A stretch of 56,217 bases of DNA from positions 1 to 56,217 of the forward strand of contig CALXKJ010000015.1 in assembly GCA_944388955.1 (NCBI GenBank). The letters are read 5' to 3'. This DNA comes from an uncultured Spirochaetaceae bacterium (GTDB lineage: Bacteria > Spirochaetota > Spirochaetia > Sphaerochaetales > Sphaerochaetaceae). Below are positions 50,634-56,217 of the stretch, piece after piece (positions within the stretch are counted from its first letter, which is position 1; every line of letters starts with the position of its first letter). Both the position numbers and the translations under genes were made by a program. The notes beneath the pieces were generated by a model. That model did not search any database. It was not told the origin of the DNA and saw only the letters and a list, made by a program, of their open reading frames with translations.

Positions 50634-51746
50634 ATGGAAAGAAGCTTTGACACTGTGATTATCGGTGGTGGAATAGCGGGTGTTCAGGCCGCCTCCATTC
50701 TTTGTCAGGAGCAGAAGACTGCTATTATTACCGATGAGGAATATCTTCCATACTACAGGATGCGCATAGAGGAGATTATCAGCGGCAGAGGTCCTGAAGA
50801 GCTTTATATGCATCCTCTCTCGTGGTATGAGGAGCGTGGTATTGAGATTATCCACTCCAGAGCGGAAAGCATCGATAAAGAGGGAAGAGCTGTATCCCTT
50901 GCGGATGGAAGCGTAATACATTATTCCTCTCTGCTTCTGGCTACAGGGAGCAATGCAAGGATTTTTCCTCTTTCGGGAAGGCAAGACAGAATATTCACTT
51001 TAAGAAGAGCCACGGACGCTGAAGCTATAGGAAAAGCGCTCTCTTCTGCCAAGAGCTTCACTGTGATAGGTGGTGGACTTCTCGGGCTTGAGCTTGCATC
51101 TGGAGTTGCTGATCATCTTCATATTCCTGTCAGCGTGATAGAGACGGCGGAGTATATCCTCCCCCGCCAGCTTGATAAGCCATCAGCGTCGCTTCTGATG
51201 GAGAAACTCATGGAGAAAGGCGTTTCAGTCATAACATCTGCGTCTGCAGATCATGCTGATGATGAGTATCTCTATCTCAAGGATGGCAGGAAGATCCCAT
51301 CTTCTGTCATATGCTTCTCTATAGGAGTGAATCCAGGAAAGGAAATCGCGGAGAAAGCAGGTATAAAGACCAACAAAGGAATCATCGTTGATGAGTATCT
51401 GCGGACGTCCTCATCGGATATCTACGCAGCAGGAGACGCTGCAGAGCTTGATGGTCGATTATTCGGCCTTGCGATGCACGCCCGTGAAATGGGTAGTGCC
51501 GCGGCTTTTTACATCCTTGGCAAAGGAAAACCATATATTCCATCCGAGCCATCTGCTTTGCTTAAGATAGGAGGGATTGACGTTGTCTCTCTCGGACGTA
51601 TCGGAGGTGAGAGCGATGTGATAACGGATGACGGGGATCGGCGCGTTACGATATTCACAGATGATGGTATCGTGACAGGAGCTATCCTTATAAATGACAA
51701 GGCCTCAATGGCACGTATTAAAGCATTAATCGGAAGCAGGAGATGA
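50634..51746 (+). CDS. NAD(P)H/FAD-dependent oxidoreductase
   Basis: A 370-residue pyridine-nucleotide disulfide-type oxidoreductase of the rubredoxin-reductase/nitrite-reductase-like class. The FAD site is [13 protein letters not shown] (about 7-19), the NAD(P)H site is [14 protein letters not shown] (about 144-157) and the second FAD motif is [10 protein letters not shown] (about 262-271). No CxxxxC redox pair is seen. The electron acceptor could be rubredoxin, ferredoxin or oxygen. Its stop codon overlaps the start region of the malic enzyme gene, so they form a two-gene operon. Confidence 0.88.
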   Translation: MERSFDTVIIGGGIAGVQAASILCQEQKTAIITDEEYLPYYRMRIEEIISGRGPEELYMHPLSWYEERGIEIIHSRAESIDKEGRAVSLADGSVIHYSSLLLATGSNARIFPLSGRQDRIFTLRRATDAEAIGKALSSAKSFTVIGGGLLGLELASGVADHLHIPVSVIETAEYILPRQLDKPSASLLMEKLMEKGVSVITSASADHADDEYLYLKDGRKIPSSVICFSIGVNPGKEIAEKAGIKTNKGIIVDEYLRTSSSDIYAAGDAAELDGRLFGLAMHAREMGSAAAFYILGKGKPYIPSEPSALLKIGGIDVVSLGRIGGESDVITDDGDRRVTIFTDDGIVTGAILINDKASMARIKALIGSRR

Positions 51747-51748
51747 TT

Positions 51749-53029
51749 ATGGACGAACTTGAGAGAAAAGCACTGGAGTATCATTCAGCAGATGGAGTTC
51801 CTGGAAAGGTATCTGTGGTACCTACAAAGCCATGCGCAACAGCAGAGGATCTTGCGCTCGCATATACGCCAGGGGTTGCGAAACCAGTGCTTAAAATTGC
51901 GGAGAACAGCGAGGATGCTTATCGCTACACATCAAAAGGCAATCTTGTTGCTGTTATCTCAAATGGTACAGCTATCCTTGGACTTGGTGATAGGGGCGCT
52001 CTTGCTTCAAAGCCAGTCATGGAAGGAAAGGGTGTTCTCTTCAAGCGTTTTGCTGATATCGATGTCTTTGATATCGAAATCAATGAAAAAGATCCGGGGA
52101 AGATTATCGATATCGTTGCGGCTATCTCGCCAACATTCGGCGGTATAAACCTTGAGGACATAAAGGGACCTGAATGCTTTGAGATTGAGCGTGAGCTCAT
52201 CAAGCGCTGTGATATCCCTGTATTCCATGATGACCAACATGGAACTGCGATAATCGCGACAGCAGGGTTAATGAATGCCGCAGAGATAACAGGAAAGTCC
52301 CTTGAGGATATGGTCGTCGTTGTGAATGGAGCAGGGGCGGCGGGAATCTCCTGCGCTCGCATGTTCATCAAGGCGGGTGTCAGGAAGGAGAATCTCATTA
52401 TGCTCGATTCAAAGGGTGTCATCTACAAGGGCAGGGATAATCTTACTCCTGAAAAGGCTGAACTCGCTTCTGATACTGAGGCAAGAACACTTGCCGAGGC
52501 GGTTAAAGGCGCTGATGTCTTCATGGGTCTTTCTGTCGCTGGCTGCCTCAAGAAGGAAATGCTTCAGAGCATGAATTCAGATCCGATAGTCTTCGCGATG
52601 GCTAATCCTGATCCTGAGATAACCTATGAGGATGCAGTCTCTGCGCGTCCCGATGTCATCATGGCGACAGGACGCTCTGATTATCCTAACCAGATAAACA
52701 ATGTTCTCGGCTTCCCATTCATCTTCCGCGGTGCGCTTGATGTACGGGCGACGAAGATTACAGAGAACATGAAGATGGCTGCCGCGAAGGCTCTTGCTGC
52801 TCTTGCCCATGAGCCAATAACCGATGAGGTCAGGAAAGCTTACGGTGGTAAGGATTTCTCATTCGGACGTGATTACATTGTTCCAAAACCATTCGATCCA
52901 AGGGTTATTGAATACGAGGCAGTAGCAGTAGCAAAAGCCGCGTGCGAGGATGGGGTAGCAAGGCTTCCTATCACAGATTGGGATGGCTATAGAGCATCGC
53001 TTAAAAAACGAATGGCGAAGTACTGGTAA
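51749..53029 (+). CDS. Malic enzyme (oxaloacetate-decarboxylating)
   Basis: A 426-residue bacterial malic enzyme that converts malate to pyruvate and CO2 with NAD(P)+. Hallmarks include [56 protein letters not shown] (metal site) and the nucleotide fold [11 protein letters not shown]. It is the short form without a phosphotransacetylase domain. ATG 51749 is preferred because AGGAG lies 6 bases before it; ATG 51743, which overlaps the upstream stop, would add two residues. It may supply pyruvate and NAD(P)H from dicarboxylates. Confidence 0.95.
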   Translation: MDELERKALEYHSADGVPGKVSVVPTKPCATAEDLALAYTPGVAKPVLKIAENSEDAYRYTSKGNLVAVISNGTAILGLGDRGALASKPVMEGKGVLFKRFADIDVFDIEINEKDPGKIIDIVAAISPTFGGINLEDIKGPECFEIERELIKRCDIPVFHDDQHGTAIIATAGLMNAAEITGKSLEDMVVVVNGAGAAGISCARMFIKAGVRKENLIMLDSKGVIYKGRDNLTPEKAELASDTEARTLAEAVKGADVFMGLSVAGCLKKEMLQSMNSDPIVFAMANPDPEITYEDAVSARPDVIMATGRSDYPNQINNVLGFPFIFRGALDVRATKITENMKMAAAKALAALAHEPITDEVRKAYGGKDFSFGRDYIVPKPFDPRVIEYEAVAVAKAACEDGVARLPITDWDGYRASLKKRMAKYW

Positions 53030-53042
53030 TCATACACAAGCA

Positions 53043-53078
53043 AAGCCGGAAGATGCCAAAAGCGTTTTCTGGCTTTTT
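53043..53078 (+). terminator. Terminator of malic enzyme gene
   Basis: AAGCCGGAA (53043-53051) pairs with TTCTGGCTT (53067-53075) with one G-T pair, and the stem ends in TTTTT. Its right arm is part of the direct repeat that reappears at 54543. Confidence 0.7.
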
Positions 53079-53083
53079 GCTGA
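53060..53083 (+). repeat. Left copy of 24-25 bp direct repeat flanking ATPase D
   Basis: AAGCGTTTTCTGGC followed by a five-T run and GCTGA. The same sequence with six T recurs at 54543-54567, so the repeats bracket the whole ATPase D gene and its promoter (1483 bases apart). This copy is the 3' half of the malic enzyme terminator; the other copy has no matching 5' arm. Confidence 0.8.
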
Positions 53084-53150
53084 GTTTCAGGAAGCTATCC
53101 TTGGGTGTACATCATTCTCTATATCTGCTGTATAGCGATTTCCTCTTGCA

Positions 53151-54407
53151 TTACTGCTCCATTGCACCAGCATTGAGCAGAAAGTCGAAGAGGTTGATTA
53201 TCAGGATTCCATCTTCTGTGCGTCTTGGTTTGATTCTATCCCTTGTAATCACAATTTTCCTGAATGAATCCCTGATCAGAGAAAGTGATCTGAGCTCTTG
53301 TTCCAGCTTCCCCTCATCAAGCAGTGTCAGTGCAGATTGTATGTAATATCGTTTTCTGGCAATATTTGCGACGAAATCCACTTCATACTGTCTTTTGCTG
53401 TATTTGTTATCAGCTGTCTTATCCCTATGCTCTACAATCCCGACATCTACGAGATACCCTCTGGACTTGAGCTCATTATAGATAATGTTCTCCATGATAT
53501 GAGTCTCTTCAACCTGTCTGAAGCTGATTCTGGAATTTCTGACTCCGATATCGGAGAAATAGTATTTATATGGGGATTCGATGTAGTCCTTCCCTTTGAT
53601 ATCATATCGCTGGACACGCTCAACCACATAGGCTTCCTCAATGAATCTGAGATAGTTGGAGATTGTCTTGTCCGTTATTCCTTTCTGCCCTTTGCTCTTG
53701 AATGTATTGGAGAGCTTCAATGGGTTTGTCAGGCTTCCTGTTGCAGAGGACAGGAGATCTAGGACGCTGCTGATGCCTTTGTCATCTTTCAGCTTGTTTC
53801 TTTCCACAATGTCCTTGATATAGATTGTTCTAGTGACATATTCGAGGAAAGATACCTTCTGTTCATCGTCCATTCTTTCGGCATATATGGAAGGGAGTCC
53901 TCCATAGTTGAAGTAATCATCCCATGCTGCGTCGTCTGAATCGTAAAGCGGCCTGATTTCGCTGAATGAAAGAGGCCTTATTCTTATCTCATCCCCCCTG
54001 CCTCTGAATTCAGTGATTATATCCGAGGAAAGGAATCTCGAGTTACTGCCAGTTACATAGACATCAATATTCGGTTTGTGGAGAAGTCCATTGATGACCA
54101 TCTCGAAGCCTTCTACATTCTGTATTTCATCAAGAAACACATAATAGGTCTTTTCGTCTTTGATTCTTGAGCGTATTTCCATTCCCAGAGCATGTCTGTC
54201 CAGAAGATGCTCGTTCTCATCATCGTCAAGTGCAAAGGCAATGATGTGATTTCCGTCAACGCCATTTGAAAGAAGATATTTCCTGAACAAGGTGAACAGA
54301 AGATAGCTTTTCCCACACCTTCTTATTCCGGTAATAACCTTTGCTCTGCCATTGCCGATTCTTTTCACTAGGCGCTGAAGATATATGTCTCTTTTTATTT
54401 CAATCAT
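53151..54407 (-). CDS. AAA ATPase D with DUF4143-type C-terminus
   Basis: A 418-residue protein closely related in layout to ATPase C. Walker A is GIRRCGKSYLLF (about 27-38) and Walker B is YVFLDEIQN (about 93-101), followed by YVTGSNSRFLSSDIITEFRG. The DUF4143-like C-terminus has YEVDFVAN and YYIQSALTL; the nuclease ExK position reads Q-S-A, so catalysis is doubtful. The start ATG 54407 follows CCGGAG, which is itself part of an iterated promoter motif. It is bracketed by a 24-25 bp direct repeat, suggesting insertion between the malic enzyme and ATPase E genes. The function is unknown. Confidence 0.88.
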   Translation of the reverse strand: MIEIKRDIYLQRLVKRIGNGRAKVITGIRRCGKSYLLFTLFRKYLLSNGVDGNHIIAFALDDDENEHLLDRHALGMEIRSRIKDEKTYYVFLDEIQNVEGFEMVINGLLHKPNIDVYVTGSNSRFLSSDIITEFRGRGDEIRIRPLSFSEIRPLYDSDDAAWDDYFNYGGLPSIYAERMDDEQKVSFLEYVTRTIYIKDIVERNKLKDDKGISSVLDLLSSATGSLTNPLKLSNTFKSKGQKGITDKTISNYLRFIEEAYVVERVQRYDIKGKDYIESPYKYYFSDIGVRNSRISFRQVEETHIMENIIYNELKSRGYLVDVGIVEHRDKTADNKYSKRQYEVDFVANIARKRYYIQSALTLLDEGKLEQELRSLSLIRDSFRKIVITRDRIKPRRTEDGILIINLFDFLLNAGAMEQ

Positions 54408-54411
54408 CTTG

Positions 54412-54524
54412 TACTCCGGAAAAAGTGCAAATTGTCACTGTATCCGTATTAATTTTATGATCTCGATTTTCAGCAAGTCAATGACAATTCCGAAAAATAG
54501 GTAGAATGTCCGAAAATTCGGAGT
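54412..54524 (-). promoter_or_regulatory. ATPase D promoter with iterated TCCGAAAA motifs
   Basis: Minus strand TTGACT (54481-54476), 18 bases, TAAAAT (54457-54452). Motif copies: TACTCCGGAAAAAG (54412-54425, over the ribosome-binding site), ATTCCGAAAAATAG (54487-54500) and TGTCCGAAAATTCGGAGTA (54507-54524, containing a palindrome). One copy lies downstream and two upstream of the promoter, the same arrangement as for ATPase C but with another motif. Confidence 0.65.
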
Positions 54525-54542
54525 ATTGATATGGCATAGGAT

Positions 54543-54567
54543 AAGCGTTTTCTGGCTTTTTTGCTGA
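54543..54567 (+). repeat. Right copy of 24-25 bp direct repeat flanking ATPase D
   Basis: Identical to 53060-53083 except for one extra T in the T run. It lies between the ATPase D promoter and the iterons of ATPase E. Confidence 0.8.
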
Positions 54568-54570
54568 ATG

Positions 54571-54686
54571 GTATAAAAATATGCATTTCTGTATAAAAAT
54601 ATGGCATAAAAATATGCAAAAATATATTTAAATATGGTATATAAATATGCATTTATCTTTACAGAAAGGAATTACATTGATATCAT
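54571..54686 (+). promoter_or_regulatory. ATPase E iterons and leaderless-type promoter
   Basis: The motif (G)TATAAAAATATG occurs at 54571-54583 and 54591-54603, as CATAAAAATATGC at about 54605-54616, and as GTATATAAATATGC at about 54637-54650. Immediately after comes a promoter: TTTACA (54658-54663), 17 bases, TG-A-TATCAT (54678-54686), then 6 bases to ATG 54693. The only AAAGGA is inside the promoter spacer, so the message has no Shine-Dalgarno sequence. Confidence 0.65.
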
Positions 54687-54692
54687 TTATTC

Positions 54693-55994
54693 ATGCTCAG
54701 AAGAAAGATAGATAAGACTCTTAAAGAATGGAAAAACAAGGAAAATAAGCGGCCTCTTATTGTTCAGGGGGTTCGTCAGGTTGGAAAGACTACTTCTGTC
54801 CGATTATTCGGGAAGGAATGCTATAGTGAATTCTTCGAGCTGAACTTCATAAGAACGCCGATTGCGAAAGAAGCATTTATAGGAGATCTTTCTGCTGAGT
54901 CGATTCTTTCTCGTCTATCATTGCTTTTTTCGGATTTCCACATAGAAAAGGGCAGTACGCTTCTCTTTCTGGATGAGATACAGGAATGTCCTGAAGCACG
55001 CGCTGCTCTGAAATTCCTTGCAGATGCAGATGGCATTGAGGTAATCGCTTCAGGTTCTCTGCTTGGTGTCAGGCATAAGAATGTTGTCTCTTATCCTGTC
55101 GGATACGTGGAATACGTTACTATGAAGCCTTTGGATTTCGAGGAATTCCTGTGGGCAAACGAAATTCCTGCCAGTATCATCCAGATTATCCACGATTCTT
55201 TTGTTGCAAAAGGTAAAGTCGATGACTTCATTCATAAACGTCTTATGGAGCTTTTTCGTACATATATAGTTGTCGGTGGTATGCCACATGTGGTGGAAAG
55301 ATATGTGGAAAGGAAGAATTTCTCTGAGGTTCTGGAGATTCAGCGAGACATAATGCATGACTATGAGCTGGACATCATAAGATATGCTGAAGGTAGCGAG
55401 AAACAGAGAATAAGAGCATGTTTTCTATCCATTCCACGGCAGCTTGCGAAGGAAAACAGGAAGTTCCAGTACTCAGTTGTCGAGAAAGGATCTACATCCA
55501 GAAAATATGGACAGAGTATCCTCTGGCTTTCCGATGCAGATGTAGCTCTTTTCAGCTATAACATAGCAAAGCTGGAATTGCCTCTGAAAGCATATGAGGA
55601 AGAAGACGATTTCCGGCTTTATCTCTGTGATACAGGACTCCTTGTCTCTCAATATGAAGATGGAACAGCTAGGGATATAATCTCGGGGGATATAGGAGCA
55701 TATAAAGGTGCGATATATGAGAACATGATCGCGCAGATGCTTTCAGCTAGCGGGCATAGCCTTCATTTCTTTAAACCATCTCAGAAGCTTGAGATTGATT
55801 TCGTTATCCGGTTTTCTGATGCAGTATGCCCGATAGAAGTCAAATCAAGTATCAACACGAGATCAAAATCACTTTCCACTATTCTCTCTTCAGAAAAGTA
55901 TGGAATTGATAAAACAATACGGCTTTCTCCGAAGAATGTAGGCGACGAGGGGGGAATATGCTCTCTTCCTCTCTATATGGCATTCCTTCTTTGA
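54693..55994 (+). CDS. AAA ATPase E with DUF4143-type C-terminus
   Basis: A 433-residue protein with Walker A GVRQVGKTTSVR (about 26-37), Walker B LLFLDEIQE (about 90-98) and the sensor-like VIASGSLLGV. The C-terminal DUF4143 region has LEIDFVIR (E367, D369) and PIEVKSS (E382, K384), which retains the E-x-D...ExK pattern of PD-(D/E)XK nucleases. It belongs to a different subgroup from ATPases C and D. It lies beyond the right copy of the direct repeat and has its own iterated motif. Such proteins are common and unassigned in spirochaetes and gut bacteria. Confidence 0.88.
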   Translation: MLRRKIDKTLKEWKNKENKRPLIVQGVRQVGKTTSVRLFGKECYSEFFELNFIRTPIAKEAFIGDLSAESILSRLSLLFSDFHIEKGSTLLFLDEIQECPEARAALKFLADADGIEVIASGSLLGVRHKNVVSYPVGYVEYVTMKPLDFEEFLWANEIPASIIQIIHDSFVAKGKVDDFIHKRLMELFRTYIVVGGMPHVVERYVERKNFSEVLEIQRDIMHDYELDIIRYAEGSEKQRIRACFLSIPRQLAKENRKFQYSVVEKGSTSRKYGQSILWLSDADVALFSYNIAKLELPLKAYEEEDDFRLYLCDTGLLVSQYEDGTARDIISGDIGAYKGAIYENMIAQMLSASGHSLHFFKPSQKLEIDFVIRFSDAVCPIEVKSSINTRSKSLSTILSSEKYGIDKTIRLSPKNVGDEGGICSLPLYMAFLL

Positions 55995-56180
55995 TTCTCA
56001 TCAGTTGCATAGCTATGCCAGCATTCTCGCATATTCCTGTACAGTACCAGAGAATATGTGTGAAAGTCCTTTTAGTTTCACGATATCCTTCGGCATATAC
56101 AGACCTGAATTCTGGCATAATAGCTATGCAGCAAATGCCAATTCAAGATTAATTCCATGTATTTTTTGAAATTGTCTATC

Positions 56181-56207
56181 AAAACAGGCTTGTGTGTTTC
56201 CTGTTTT
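56181..56207. terminator. Hairpin near window end
   Basis: AAAACAGG (56181-56188) pairs with CCTGTTTT (56200-56207), a perfect 8-bp stem with an 11-base loop, T-rich on both strands, so it can act as a bidirectional terminator. The 223 bases after ATPase E hold no recognisable gene; short CATAGCTATG-like dyads are present. Confidence 0.55.
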
Positions 56208-56217
56208 CATAGTAATA

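Overview
The window looks like a chromosomal segment of a Spirochaetota member, most likely of the Sphaerochaeta/Treponema group and probably gut-associated. The evidence is the run of ABC and TRAP sugar transporters whose binding proteins share the spirochaete-style signal peptide ending VFA followed by a GG-x-KE stretch, YesM/YesN-type regulation, a membrane pyrophosphatase, and a promoter carrying a G9 tract of the kind known from Treponema. No rRNA, tRNA, IS element, phage gene or CRISPR array was recognised, and no gene-free stretch exceeds 300 bases.

Layout. 1-827 is the start of a minus-strand AAA ATPase (A). 994-6112 is a sigma-54 module: a PrpR-type activator, a textbook -24/-12 promoter with upstream activator sites, then a dehydrogenase, an RraA/HMG-aldolase-like protein and a CitMHS citrate-type transporter. 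6269-10932 is an AraC regulator divergent from a sugar ABC operon that also carries a free-standing RarA/MgsA C-terminal domain. 11177-12469 is ATPase B. 12514-18695 (minus) is an unsaturated-uronide utilisation operon (binding protein, two permeases, heparinase-II/III-like lyase, GH88), divergent from a YesM/YesN two-component pair (18867-22104). 22240-23688 is a beta-helix lipoprotein behind a G9 promoter. 23892-25142 is ATPase C, followed by a MATE exporter/MerR divergent pair. 27506-41310 is a long plus-strand block: a second heparinase-like lyase, a DUF3089 lipoprotein, an XdhC-YqeB fusion, cytidine deaminase, a 991-residue AraC regulator, an LplB/LplC-type ABC transporter, GH105 and GH28. 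41299-46023 is a GntR-controlled TRAP transporter with an HpcH/HpaI aldolase. 46135-53029 holds a secreted protein, a pyrophosphatase, a PPP-type phosphatase, DUF3737, an NAD/FAD oxidoreductase and malic enzyme. 53151-55994 holds ATPases D and E.

How it fits together. Most of the region serves the capture and breakdown of uronic-acid-rich glycans (glycosaminoglycan-like and pectin-like). Lyases make unsaturated oligosaccharides, ABC importers bring them in, GH88/GH105 remove the unsaturated end and GH28 trims galacturonans. The TRAP/aldolase operon may handle the sugar acids. Each transport unit has its own local regulator.

Main unusual signals. (1) Five AAA ATPase genes, four with a visible DUF4143-type C-terminus, each have a private set of iterated motifs on the promoter, different in every case; this looks like a family of orthogonal self-regulated modules. 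ATPase D is also bracketed by a 24-25 bp direct repeat. (2) A G9 tract sits between -35 and -10 of the lipoprotein gene, a likely phase-variable promoter. (3) Several genes, many of them regulators, have a -10 box 6-7 bases before the start codon and no Shine-Dalgarno sequence, suggesting leaderless transcripts. (4) The XdhC-YqeB gene is out of frame with its natural ATG by one G in a G6 tract.
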